Positions 1 to 6,868 of a stretch of 9,622 nt of DNA are shown piece by piece (within the stretch, counting starts at the first letter, position 1; the number at the start of each line of letters is the position of its first letter). Position numbers and translations under genes: made by a program. The stretch lies in NCBI GenBank assembly GCA_018262455.1, contig JAGSPR010000264.1, positions 1 through 9,622 on the forward strand. The letters are read 5' to 3'. The DNA comes from Deltaproteobacteria bacterium (lineage in GTDB: Bacteria > Myxococcota > Polyangia > Haliangiales > Haliangiaceae). The notes under the pieces were generated by a model, which saw only the letters and a list, made by a program, of their open reading frames with translations, was not told the origin of the DNA and ran no database searches.

Positions 1-749
1 GGGCTGACCGCCCCCGCCCAGCTCCGGCGCGCGTTCGCGAGCGTCCCGCGGAGCCGGGTGACCATCCCCGCGAGCTCTGCGCGTTCCTGCTCGCTCAGCT
101 GCGGCGCCTCGGCGGACGGCGACGATGAGTCGTCCGCGCTCTGACGCTCGGCGAGCTTGGCGCGCTCGTCGTACCGCACGTAGAGCGCGTAGCCGAATGG
201 TGCTGCGATCACGAGGAACAGCAACGCCAGGCGGGTCCACCGCCTGATCGAGGTGGCGCGCCCGAACGCGGCGATGGCCGGATCCTGGGCCTCGGCTCGA
301 GCGATCGCGATCCAATCGATCTCCGGCGTGGCGCGCATCAGGGCGTTGCAGGCATATCGGGCACGAACGAGCCCCGTCTGATTGAAGTTCGCTGACTTGA
401 CCGTCTGTTCCACCGCGTGCTGTCCGTAGCCGCGCTGGGAATACGTGACATCGACGGCAGCGCCGAGAGCCTGGCCCTCGGCCGCGCGAAGCTGATCGTA
501 GGCACCCACGTCGATCCCGCGAGCTGCGAAGGCCGCGCGCGCATCGTCGAGATGTCTCCAGATCTCCGGATAGAGCTGCTGGGCCTCGCCGATGCGCAGC
601 GACAGCTCGGACTCGTTGCCCGACACGCCGAACAGCGCGCCACGCTGCTTGGAAGCGCGCACCTGCACGGGACCTTTCAGCAGGTCCGCGAAGCGGTCGC
701 ACAAGGCCACCGCGACGCGGATCGATCGCACTGCAGGATCGTCGATCAT
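1..749 (-). CDS. Single-pass membrane protein of unknown function (3' end off the window)
   Basis: The frame is open from an ATG at 749 to the left edge: 249 visible codons, no stop, so the C-terminus is missing. I do not recognise the family. Residues 1-170 look soluble, with a helical, Ala/Arg-rich composition. A hydrophobic segment at about residues 172-190 (core LALLFLVIAAPFGYALY) follows an Arg-rich stretch (R169, R170, R173) and reads as one transmembrane helix, with the N-terminal part probably cytoplasmic. After it come a charged stretch, a Ser/Pro/Asp-rich linker (about 203-218) and the start of another helical region. ATG749 is the only usual start after the in-frame TGA upstream. 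A weak GGGAAG lies 8 nt before it. The gene starts 17 nt after the stop of the frameshifted lipoprotein gene, so the two are probably co-transcribed. Third positions are G/C-rich throughout, which supports real coding; plus-strand frames over the same bases look like Arg/Ala-rich shadows. Confidence 0.75.
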   Translation of the reverse strand, partial: MIDDPAVRSIRVAVALCDRFADLLKGPVQVRASKQRGALFGVSGNESELSLRIGEAQQLYPEIWRHLDDARAAFAARGIDVGAYDQLRAAEGQALGAAVDVTYSQRGYGQHAVEQTVKSANFNQTGLVRARYACNALMRATPEIDWIAIARAEAQDPAIAAFGRATSIRRWTRLALLFLVIAAPFGYALYVRYDERAKLAERQSADDSSSPSAEAPQLSEQERAELAGMVTRLRGTLANARRSWAGAVS

Positions 750-766
750 CTGCTCAGCTTCCCACG

Positions 767-1223
767 CTACAAGGCAATCTTGAGCAGCGCGGCCGTCGGA
801 TCACCGGCAAACACGAACACCGCGTTCGTGCCGCGGTGGTACACGGGGGCGCCCTGGGTCGCGCTGAAAGCTCTCGATCGAGAGGACCGGTTCGGCGCTC
901 TCATAGAGCAGGTCGCCTGCCGCGGCGCCATCCGCCGCGAGCTTCTTGCGGTACAGGCGTGCGTGGTGGTCCTCGGTGTCTAGCGTCAGCACGAACGCTT
1001 CGGTGAAGCCGACGACCGGGTCCGCGGCGGGCTTGACCCGGGCGCTCGTGCCTTGGCCGGCGTAGTCAGCCCAGAACACCTGCTCGCGCACCGAGGGCTC
1101 ATCGCACTTGCCACTCGCACACGTGCCCGGATCGGAGGCCGCGCCGGTGCATGCCGCGAGTGATGACGCAAGCGCGAGCACGGCGCTCGCACCGCGGTAG
1201 GTCGCGGTTGGAAGTCGTCGCAT
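767..1223 (-). pseudogene. Small lipoprotein gene with an internal +1 frameshift (151 aa if restored)
   Basis: The ATG at 1223 has a GGGAGG Shine-Dalgarno 7 nt upstream. The N-terminus has a basic start, a hydrophobic stretch and a lipobox L22-A23-A24-C25, so the product should be a lipid-anchored envelope protein. After the lipidated Cys come a Cys pair (C35, C40) around a G-K-C-D motif, then a compact domain with aromatic and charged residues. The starting frame stops at TGA 801-803 after 140 codons, but its last 21 residues are Arg/Pro-rich and unlike the rest. Dropping one base from the TTT run (plus-strand AAA 867-869) changes the frame after E-S-F to S-A-T-Q-G-A-P-V-Y-H and continues to ...L-L-K-I-A-L and TAG at 767-769, 17 nt before the next gene. 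The restored protein has 151 residues. This may be a sequencing or assembly indel, a recent inactivating mutation, or less likely a programmed +1 shift. No function can be assigned. Confidence 0.7.
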
Positions 1224-1230
1224 GGCAGAG

Positions 1231-1236
1231 CCTCCC
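1231..1236 (-). promoter_or_regulatory. Ribosome binding site of the frameshifted lipoprotein gene
   Basis: Plus-strand CCTCCC reads GGGAGG on the minus strand, 7 nt before the ATG at 1223. This is near-ideal for the anti-Shine-Dalgarno and fixes that start. Confidence 0.75.
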
Positions 1237-1263
1237 GGCTTGGTTCTGCGGGCCTTGCTGCAG

Positions 1264-1269
1264 ATCGTA
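1264..1269 (-). promoter_or_regulatory. Possible -10 box for the lipoprotein/membrane-protein pair
   Basis: On the minus strand this reads TACGAT (consensus TAnnnT), about 40 nt before the ATG at 1223. It would give a leader of roughly 30-35 nt with the Shine-Dalgarno inside it. No good -35 was found 16-18 nt upstream, so this rests on the hexamer alone. Confidence 0.3.
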
Positions 1270-1543
1270 TGCCCGGTGCAAGCAAGCGAATCCGATGCAG
1301 GAGAGCGGGGCGATCGACTGTCCGGCTGCTTGGGTGGTCGGGTGAAGATTCCCCTGCCGCATTCACGAAGCTGGCTGCGGGAGGTAGCCGATCAAGCCAG
1401 CAGCCCACGCGGCGGGCGGTCGAGGCAACTCCGCTAGCCGGGCAAGCAGACCCCGGATGCCGTTCACTTCAGAAACCCCGTGCGATTCACAGCGTTTGCG
1501 CAGAGCGCCACGTGGCATCGACCTTGCTGCACCCTGCGTGAGC

Positions 1544-1548
1544 AGGAG
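1544..1548 (+). promoter_or_regulatory. Ribosome binding site deciding the start at 1556
   Basis: AGGAG lies 7 nt before the ATG at 1556. It supports that start over an in-frame ATG at 1457, whose 33 extra codons are not signal-like and would bury the lipobox signal peptide inside the protein. Confidence 0.75.
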
Positions 1549-1555
1549 AACGTCC

Positions 1556-2716
1556 ATGACACGATCCGAGCAGACCCGCGGCAAGCTGCCCAGGAGCCAC
1601 CTTCTTGCGTGCTTCGCCTGCGCGCTTGCAGCGTGCGCTGCCCCCGTCGACGACCCTCCTGACAACGGCAAGGGCGACGGCGACGATGCCGCGGTGTTCG
1701 ACGCCTTCGCCCAGCGCTACCCGACGCTGAACAAGGCGTTCTTCGACGAGATCAAGCGCATCGCCCCGCTCACCCCCGCGCCGACGGACCTGCGGGACGC
1801 CTGCCGGCTCGCCAAGGACGAACGGCGCGCGGCCGCGTTCTGCGCCGACGTTCGCACGTTCACCGAGTTCAAGGACACCAAGGAGATCTTCGTCGCGTAC
1901 GGCGTGGTTGCCAAACCTGCCACCGTCTTCGTCGGTGCCCGCGCCGAGTACGTGGCGGCAACGCTGGTGCGAGTCGAGAACGCGCTGCGCAAGGCGGCGC
2001 CGGACGTCTCCGCAGCCTACAAGACCGGCGCGCTGTTCGACGCCACCTTCGGGCTCGACCAGCCCACGGTGTTCGAGCTCGTGGGCGGTTCGTTCAGCGT
2101 GGCGGTCTCGGATGCGTACGTGAAGGTCGGGAATCTGCTCTCCACCCAACGTTTTCCACTGCGCCAGATCAACCTGTTCACCCACGAGCTCGGTCACGGG
2201 TTCAGCAATGCCACCTTCACGCGCTCATCCGACGCGGAACGGCTCGAGGGCAACCATCCCCAGGTCCGGTCGATCGGAGTGACCAAGTTCCCAGGTCTGC
2301 TCGACACCGGCGGGGTGGTGGTGGGTCCCGACGCGTTCGACAGCCAATCCGTCGTCGAGCTCCTCGCGGCCGGTGGTCCGCTCGCCGATGGTTCCTACAA
2401 GAACGGCGGAGAATACTACCGGGCCATTGGTGGCAAGCTGCAGTGGGTGGTCGCGGGCGCCGAGCCCCTCGTCGACCTGAAGCGGTTCAACGACGTCGAG
2501 CACGGCTTCCGCTGTGACCCGGCCGATCTGCAGAGCCTCACCTGTGGCGCTTACCTGATGAACGTCACCATCTCGGCCCTCCCCTCCTCGGAAGAGTTCG
2601 CCGACATGTTCCTCAACTGGGCCTTTGACAGCTTCGTCGACAACGCGGCCGGCGACGCGCGCTACAACTGGGTCAACGACAACGTCGAGACCTGGCTCGG
2701 CCTGCTGGGCGTGTAG
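1556..2716 (+). CDS. Lipoprotein with an HExxH putative zinc metallopeptidase domain
   Basis: The product has 386 residues from ATG 1556 (AGGAG 7 nt upstream). The N-terminus carries Arg/Lys residues, a hydrophobic core and a lipobox L24-A25-A26-C27, so export and lipid anchoring are expected. An acidic, Pro-rich linker with G38-K39-G40-D41 follows, as in the neighbouring lipoprotein. The central part has H210-E211-L212-G213-H214 inside F-T-H-E-L-G-H-G-F, the classic zincin motif with two His ligands and a catalytic Glu. It lacks the metzincin extension HExxHxxGxxH. Downstream S-S-E-E-F-A-D-M-F has E346/E347 about 135 residues later, a plausible third zinc ligand in gluzincin style (E-x-x-x-D). 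Cys pairs elsewhere (for example in RCDP and LTCG near the C-terminus) could form disulfides in the periplasm or outside. The family is not one I can name, and peptidase activity is inferred from the motif. The gene ends 32 nt before thrS on the same strand. Confidence 0.8.
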   Translation: MTRSEQTRGKLPRSHLLACFACALAACAAPVDDPPDNGKGDGDDAAVFDAFAQRYPTLNKAFFDEIKRIAPLTPAPTDLRDACRLAKDERRAAAFCADVRTFTEFKDTKEIFVAYGVVAKPATVFVGARAEYVAATLVRVENALRKAAPDVSAAYKTGALFDATFGLDQPTVFELVGGSFSVAVSDAYVKVGNLLSTQRFPLRQINLFTHELGHGFSNATFTRSSDAERLEGNHPQVRSIGVTKFPGLLDTGGVVVGPDAFDSQSVVELLAAGGPLADGSYKNGGEYYRAIGGKLQWVVAGAEPLVDLKRFNDVEHGFRCDPADLQSLTCGAYLMNVTISALPSSEEFADMFLNWAFDSFVDNAAGDARYNWVNDNVETWLGLLGV

Positions 2717-2733
2717 CGCCGCCAGTCTTCGGG

Positions 2734-2739
2734 TATGGT
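2734..2739 (+). promoter_or_regulatory. Possible -10 box of thrS (leaderless start)
   Basis: TATGGT ends 9 nt before the thrS ATG at 2749, so transcription from it would begin at or within a few bases of the start codon. No Shine-Dalgarno is present in the 32-nt gap. A -35 is not convincing at the expected distance. Confidence 0.3.
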
Positions 2740-2748
2740 TCGCGCCCC

Positions 2749-4713
2749 ATGGCCGCGCCCGACGTCACGATCACCCTTCCCGATGGTGCCAGCAAGACCG
2801 TGCCGGCCGGGACGACCATCGCCGACTTCGTGCGCACGCAGATCGGCCCCGGCCTCGCAAAGGCGGCGCTGTTCGCCAAGCTCGACGGCGCAGAGGTCGA
2901 CCTGACACGCACGCTCGATCGCTCCGGGCAGCTCGCGATCTTCACGAGCAAGAACCCCGAAGGACTCGATCTCGTGCGTCACGACGCGGCGCACATCGTC
3001 GCGAGCGTGGTCCAGAAGCTGTTCCCCGGCACGCAGGTCACGATCGGCCCGACCACCGAGGACGGCTTCTACTACGACTTCGCCCGCGACAAGCCGTTCA
3101 CGCCGGAGGATCTCGAGCTGATCGAGAAAGCGGCGAACGAGGAGATCCGCGCCGATCACAAGTTCGTGCGCACGGAGGTCACCAAAGAGGAGGCGCTCGC
3201 GCTGTTCGGCAGGCTCGGCGAGAAGTTCAAGCTCGAGATCATCGAGGACATCTTCGCCAAGGGCGCGACCACGCTGACGCTCTACTCGCATGGCGACTGG
3301 ACCGATTTCTGCCTGGGCCCCCACGGTCCCTCGACCGGCCGCGTCGGCGTGATCAAGCTGCTGGCGATCGCGGGCGCGTACTGGCGCGGCGATCATCGCA
3401 ACGCGCAGCTCCAGCGCATCTACGGCACCGCGTTCTTCACGCAGAAGGATCTCGACGCCTGGATGACGCAGCAAGAGGAGGCACGCAAGCGCGACCACCG
3501 CAAGCTCGGCAAGGAGCTCGACCTGTTCGCGTTCCATCCTGCAGCGCCGGGTGCGGTGTTCTGGACCGGGAATGGCACGATGATCTTCACGCAGCTGCAG
3601 TACGCGATGCGCCAGATGTGCCTCGCGAACGACTACGTCGAGATCAAGACGCCGCTCCTGTTCAACAAGACGCTGTGGGAGAAGAGCGGGCACTGGGGCA
3701 AGTACCGCGAGAACATGTTCCTGATCCTCGATCCGGAAGCGGATCCGACGCTGCCCGAGGAGGAGCGCGCGAGCATGTCGCTCAAGCCGATGAACTGCCC
3801 GTCGCATCACCTGTTCTACGAGATGAAGCGGCGGTCGTATCGCGAGTTGCCGCTGCGGTTGCACTCGCAGGACGTGCTGCACCGCAACGAGGCGACCGGC
3901 GTGCTCTCCGGCCTGACGCGCGTGCGCCAGTTCCAGCAGGACGACGCGCACATCTACCTGATGGAGTCGCAGATCACCGAAGAGGTGAAGCGACTCACCC
4001 AGCTGATCGCGAAGGTCTACGGCGCGTTCGGGCTGGTGTTCACCGCGAAGTTCGCGACGCGTCCGGTCAACAAGCTAGGCGATGACGCGCTGTGGGACAA
4101 GGCCGAGGCGGCGCTGCAGGCTGCGCTCGTCGAGACCGGGCTGCCGTACGAGCTCAAGCCCGGCGACGGCGCGTTCTACGGCCCCAAGATCGACTTCGAC
4201 GTCGCGGACAGCATCGGCCGCAAGTGGCAGCTCGGCACCATCCAGCTCGACTACCTCGCGCCGGAGCGGTTCAATCTCGGCTACATCGGGCCGGACAATG
4301 CCGAGCACCGCCCGGTGGTCATCCACCGCGCGATCTACGGCTCGTTCGAGCGGTTCATCGGCATCCTGATCGAGCACTACGCCGGCAACTTCCCGGTCTG
4401 GCTCGCGCCGGAGCAGGCGCGGATCCTGCCGGTCGCCGAGCGGCACCATGGCTGGGCCGAGGAGGTCCAGGCGAAGATGCGCGCGGTGGGGTTGCGGGTC
4501 GACATCGATCGCTCGCACGGCACGCTCGGCGCGATGATCCGCAACGCGCAGCTCGCGAAGATCCCGTACGCGCTCGTGGTCGGCGACAAGGAGGTCGAGG
4601 CCAAGGGCGTGTCACCACGCAAGCACGGCACCGGCAAGGAGGCCGACCTCGGCCTGCAAACGCTCGAGGTCTTCCTCGCGCACATCGGGCCCGAGGCCGC
4701 GATCCCGTTCTGA
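2749..4713 (+). CDS. thrS: Threonyl-tRNA synthetase (ThrRS)
   Basis: This 654-residue protein is a class II aminoacyl-tRNA synthetase that charges tRNA-Thr with threonine in the cytoplasm. It is complete and slightly longer than the ~642 of E. coli. Domain order is an N-terminal TGS domain (about 5-65), then the editing domain that clears Ser-tRNA-Thr, with H78-x3-H82 in RHDAAH and C188-x3-H192 in CLGPH. The catalytic core has zinc ligands C350 (MNCPSH), H401 (QDDAHIY) and H526 ([12 protein letters not shown], motif 3), each 15-16 residues beyond E. coli C334/H385/H511. The anticodon-binding domain is about 540-650. A short acidic insertion lies between NMF and MNCPSH (about residues 325-343). 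The ATG at 2749 has no Shine-Dalgarno. The neighbours are a lipoprotein gene upstream and a convergent glycosidase, so thrS is not in the common thrS-infC-rpmI-rplT arrangement here. Shadow frames of 400-490 codons overlap it but have random composition. Confidence 0.98.
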   Translation: MAAPDVTITLPDGASKTVPAGTTIADFVRTQIGPGLAKAALFAKLDGAEVDLTRTLDRSGQLAIFTSKNPEGLDLVRHDAAHIVASVVQKLFPGTQVTIGPTTEDGFYYDFARDKPFTPEDLELIEKAANEEIRADHKFVRTEVTKEEALALFGRLGEKFKLEIIEDIFAKGATTLTLYSHGDWTDFCLGPHGPSTGRVGVIKLLAIAGAYWRGDHRNAQLQRIYGTAFFTQKDLDAWMTQQEEARKRDHRKLGKELDLFAFHPAAPGAVFWTGNGTMIFTQLQYAMRQMCLANDYVEIKTPLLFNKTLWEKSGHWGKYRENMFLILDPEADPTLPEEERASMSLKPMNCPSHHLFYEMKRRSYRELPLRLHSQDVLHRNEATGVLSGLTRVRQFQQDDAHIYLMESQITEEVKRLTQLIAKVYGAFGLVFTAKFATRPVNKLGDDALWDKAEAALQAALVETGLPYELKPGDGAFYGPKIDFDVADSIGRKWQLGTIQLDYLAPERFNLGYIGPDNAEHRPVVIHRAIYGSFERFIGILIEHYAGNFPVWLAPEQARILPVAERHHGWAEEVQAKMRAVGLRVDIDRSHGTLGAMIRNAQLAKIPYALVVGDKEVEAKGVSPRKHGTGKEADLGLQTLEVFLAHIGPEAAIPF

Positions 4714-4718
4714 CGCGG

Positions 4719-4756
4719 GCCGCACGCGCACGCGGCGCGTCCAGCCGCGCACGGCT
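4719..4756. terminator. Two short hairpins in the convergent thrS/GH5 gap
   Basis: The 42-nt gap between the two stop codons holds GCCGC (4719-4723) with GCGGC (4732-4736), loop 8, and AGCCG (4743-4747) with CGGCT (4752-4756), loop CGCA. They could end transcription from both sides. No T-tract follows either one and stems this short are common in GC-rich DNA, so the assignment is weak. Confidence 0.3.
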
Positions 4757-6105
4757 CAACTGGCAGGCAGGACCGTGATCGTCGCCGGATCACCCGGCGG
4801 CGCGCTCAGCCGGAGCTCGCCATCGACCTGCAGGGCCTCACAGCCACCGCAGTCGACCGTGACGCCCGTCGGGTACACCCTCGCCGGCACGACGATCACG
4901 GTCGGCGCGGTCACGGCGGGATCGGGCCGCCAGCTGACGTGGAGGGCGCGCGAGGCGTCATCGTAGTCCCAGCTGATCGGATCGCCGGCCACGCGTGCCG
5001 GGTACGGACGTGCCACCGCGTCGACCAGCGGCGCGACCTCGTTGCCTTGCTCGTCGAGCAGACCGTAGCCGCCGCCGCGGTCGAAGCTCCACAGCATCGA
5101 GCTGGCGAACCCCGCCGCCGCGCTGTCATACGCTGCGTCCATGTAGGCGCCGATCTGGGGATCGCTGCCCTGACCGCCGTACTCGCCGATCCACAGCGCG
5201 GCGCCGAGCTGATCGGCCTCCGCGCGCAGCTCGCCGCCCACGCCGAGCAACAGGTCGCGCCGCGCCGGATCGAACCCGGCGCCAGTCTCCGCCATCGAGT
5301 CGTAGAGGTGGGGCGCATACACGACGTCCGCTTCGTCGAACGGCTGGAGGTGGGTCGCGAGCCCGAGGTTGCGCGACGCGGCCGGCTCGACGAACGCGAC
5401 CCACGGCGCGACCGATCGGACCTGGCGGATGACGTCCGAATAGAACGGCTGCAGGAGCTCGCGCTCGAAGCTCGCGACCGGCGCCGTCCCCCATTGCGGC
5501 TCGTTGAGCGGATCGAACCCGATCACCGCGGGTTGGTCCGAGAGCCGCTCTGCGACGTGCTTCCAGGCCGCCGAGAACTGGCCTTGCAGCTCGCGATCGG
5601 TCCACAGGTGATCGAAGCACGCGAGCACGTTCGGATCGGCATAGTTGAGTGGCCACGGATCGCGCGGCACGAACGCGGCATACCGGGCCTCGTCGCACGT
5701 CCAGCGCGGGGCGCCGTCGTACCCGAAGCCCTCGCCGTACACGTCCTGGTGCATGTCGACGATCACGAGCAGCCCGGCATCGTGCGCCCAGCCGGCGCGC
5801 TCGGCGATGTAGTCGAGGTATGCGTCGTCGTAGGCGCCGGGCGCCGGCTCGATCGCGGCCCACGGCACCACGTAACGGATCGCGTTGAACCCCCAGGTGC
5901 GCAGGCGAGCGTAGTCGGCAGGGCCGAATGGATCGGTGTATGGCGCCTGCTTGTGACTGGTCGCCAGGTTCACGCCACGCAGCACCAGCGCGCGCCCCTC
6001 GGGATCGCGCAGGCTCCCATCGCACACGTGATACCCGCCGGCACACCGCGGCTCGTCGGCGCCGCACGCGGCGGCCGCGATCATCAAGACGTAGGCCGCT
6101 CGCAT
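4756..6105 (-). CDS. GH5 glycoside hydrolase, endoglycoceramidase-like, probable lipoprotein
   Basis: This 449-residue protein is a glycoside hydrolase family 5 enzyme with a (beta/alpha)8 barrel (about 20-365) and a C-terminal beta-sandwich (about 370-449). The barrel opens with DPEGRALVLRGVNLATS (R43 of RGVN). It has IVDMHQD (H119), the acid/base in DPLNEPQWG (E202), H266/Y268 in APHLYD, and the nucleophile in LWIGEYGGQG (E308), so both catalytic carboxylates are present. The long insertion with DMHQDVYGEGFGYDGAPRW and the C-terminal sandwich resemble endoglycoceramidases and related GH5 enzymes that cleave glycans from glycolipids or sterol glucosides; the exact substrate is not readable here. 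The N-terminus is very short: hydrophobic residues 4-13, then A12-A13-C14-G15, a lipobox-like site with only one basic residue (R2) before it. A longer start with GTG or TTG was not found close upstream. The gene is convergent with thrS and divergent from the DsbA-like gene. Confidence 0.88.
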   Translation of the reverse strand: MRAAYVLMIAAAACGADEPRCAGGYHVCDGSLRDPEGRALVLRGVNLATSHKQAPYTDPFGPADYARLRTWGFNAIRYVVPWAAIEPAPGAYDDAYLDYIAERAGWAHDAGLLVIVDMHQDVYGEGFGYDGAPRWTCDEARYAAFVPRDPWPLNYADPNVLACFDHLWTDRELQGQFSAAWKHVAERLSDQPAVIGFDPLNEPQWGTAPVASFERELLQPFYSDVIRQVRSVAPWVAFVEPAASRNLGLATHLQPFDEADVVYAPHLYDSMAETGAGFDPARRDLLLGVGGELRAEADQLGAALWIGEYGGQGSDPQIGAYMDAAYDSAAAGFASSMLWSFDRGGGYGLLDEQGNEVAPLVDAVARPYPARVAGDPISWDYDDASRALHVSWRPDPAVTAPTVIVVPARVYPTGVTVDCGGCEALQVDGELRLSAPPGDPATITVLPAS

Positions 6106-6169
6106 CGCGGGGACCCTACCATCGCCGTGTTGCGGGGGCGCACCGATCCGCTATCGTGGCGCGTCCCAC
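6106..6169. promoter_or_regulatory. Shared divergent promoter region (GH5 / DsbA-like)
   Basis: The 64-nt gap must serve both genes. On the plus strand TTGCGG (6130-6135) and TATCGT (6152-6157) are 16 nt apart, a fair sigma-70-type pair that would start transcription about 5 nt before ATG 6170; no Shine-Dalgarno is present. On the minus strand TAGGGT (plus 6113-6118) sits 7 nt before ATG 6105 and could be a -10 box, or its AGGG could be a weak Shine-Dalgarno. Confidence 0.4.
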
Positions 6170-6844
6170 ATGCCCCCTCGCATCCAGATCCATCATTTCT
6201 CGGATGTCCTCTGCGTCTGGGCCTACATCGCTCAGCGCCGCATGGACGAGCTGCGCCAGGAATTCGGCGATCGCGTCGACGTCGATCATCGACTCGTCGA
6301 CGTGTTCGGCTTCGCGCGCGTGAAGCTCGAGGAGCGCTGGAAGGACAAGGGCGGCCTCGCGGGGTATGCCGGCCACGTTCGCGAGGTCGTCGCCCGGTTC
6401 GACCACGTCGCGCTGCACGAGGATGCCTGGGCGCGCGTCGCGCCATCGTCGTCGTGGCCCGCGCATCTGGTGCTCGCCGCGATCCGATCGATCGAGGCCG
6501 CCGGGATGGCGAGAGCCGGCACGTTCGTCGACGCCGCGTGGCTCGTCCGCGAAGCATTCTTCCGGGATGCGCGCGACATCTCACAGGACAGGGTCGTGTT
6601 CGACATCGTCGAGAAGGCCGGGGTCGACCAGGCCTCGATCCGCGAGCTGCTCGCCACCGGTGCGGCCCACGCCGAGCTCGCGCGCGACTACGACAAGGCT
6701 CGCGCCTTCGACGTTCGGATCAGCCCGAGCATCGTGATGAACGAGGGACGCCAGCACCTCAATGGCAACGTCGGGTACCGCGTGATCGCCGCGAATCTCA
6801 AGGAGCTCCTCGAGCGCAGCGACGATCAACTCTCGTGGTGCTGA
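6170..6844 (+). CDS. DsbA/HCCA-isomerase-type thioredoxin-fold protein, single active-site Cys
   Basis: The 224-residue protein has no signal peptide, so it is probably cytoplasmic. It opens with a beta strand and F10-S11-D12-V-L-C15-V-W-A18-Y, the place where DsbA/FrnE-like proteins carry C-P-W-C. Here only C15 remains of the CxxC pair, so disulfide exchange by a dithiol mechanism is not possible with this site. The middle helical region contains AWLVREAFFRDARDISQ (about 123-139), typical of the helical insertion in the DsbA family and in 2-hydroxychromene-2-carboxylate isomerases. Near the end R183-I-S-P186-S-I-V fits the cis-proline loop of the thioredoxin fold. A second Cys is the last residue (C224). 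Possible roles are a glutathione-dependent isomerase or transferase-like enzyme or a monothiol redox protein; the substrate is unknown. There is no Shine-Dalgarno before ATG 6170. The stop codon lies in a hairpin facing the tandem-SBP gene. Confidence 0.82.
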   Translation: MPPRIQIHHFSDVLCVWAYIAQRRMDELRQEFGDRVDVDHRLVDVFGFARVKLEERWKDKGGLAGYAGHVREVVARFDHVALHEDAWARVAPSSSWPAHLVLAAIRSIEAAGMARAGTFVDAAWLVREAFFRDARDISQDRVVFDIVEKAGVDQASIRELLATGAAHAELARDYDKARAFDVRISPSIVMNEGRQHLNGNVGYRVIAANLKELLERSDDQLSWC

Positions 6845-6868
6845 CCACGAGCAGCGCGAGCTAGCTGC
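6832..6868. terminator. Overlapping inverted repeats across both stop codons of a convergent pair
   Basis: CTCGTGGT (6832-6839) and ACCACGAG (6844-6851) form a perfect 8-bp stem with loop GCTG, covering the DsbA-like stop (6842-6844). GCAGC (6851-6855) and GCTGC (6864-6868) form a second 5-bp stem with an 8-nt loop that covers the stop of the opposite gene (6861-6863). The first hairpin lies just past the stop for the minus-strand transcript, so a bidirectional terminator is plausible. There is no T-tract on either side, so intrinsic termination would be atypical. Confidence 0.5.

Larger units (their letters stand above)
1224..1555. other. Divergent intergenic region of 332 bp
   Basis: This stretch separates the minus-strand lipoprotein gene from the plus-strand HExxH lipoprotein gene and should hold promoters for both. 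It contains a Shine-Dalgarno at each end and a possible minus-strand -10 box (1264-1269). I see no convincing gene: the frames crossing it are short, mutually overlapping and of random Arg/Ser/Pro composition. I could not pick a plus-strand promoter for the gene at 1556. A 7-bp inverted repeat (GCTGGCT 1370-1376 with AGCCAGC 1395-1401) may be chance. Confidence 0.6.

Noticed and set aside
417..983. A 188-codon plus-strand frame at the left end
   Set aside because: It is antisense to the membrane-protein and lipoprotein genes, has no Shine-Dalgarno and no domain features. The minus-strand reading gives a signal peptide, lipobox and transmembrane helix instead.
1370..1401. Inverted repeat GCTGGCT / AGCCAGC with an 18-nt spacer in the divergent region
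   Set aside because: A 7-bp match at this spacing is likely by chance in 330 bp of GC-rich sequence, and no adjacent promoter element supports an operator.
1457..1555. N-terminal extension of the HExxH lipoprotein from an in-frame ATG at 1457
   Set aside because: The extra residues are Arg/Ser/Pro-rich and would put the lipobox at about residue 60. The ATG at 1556 has AGGAG 7 nt upstream and gives a normal signal peptide.
2625..4085. Long open frames (486 codons on plus, and 429 codons on minus at 2662-3951) over thrS
   Set aside because: Both lie wholly over the well-supported thrS and the end of its upstream neighbour and have low-complexity, Arg-rich or Leu/Arg/Val-rich composition typical of shadows.
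4939..6864. A 641-codon open frame on the plus strand, antisense to the GH5 gene and running into the DsbA-like gene
   Set aside because: Its composition is Arg/Ala/Pro/Gly-rich with no recognisable motif, it has no ribosome site, and it overlaps two well-supported genes. Long antisense frames are expected in DNA with this third-position GC bias.
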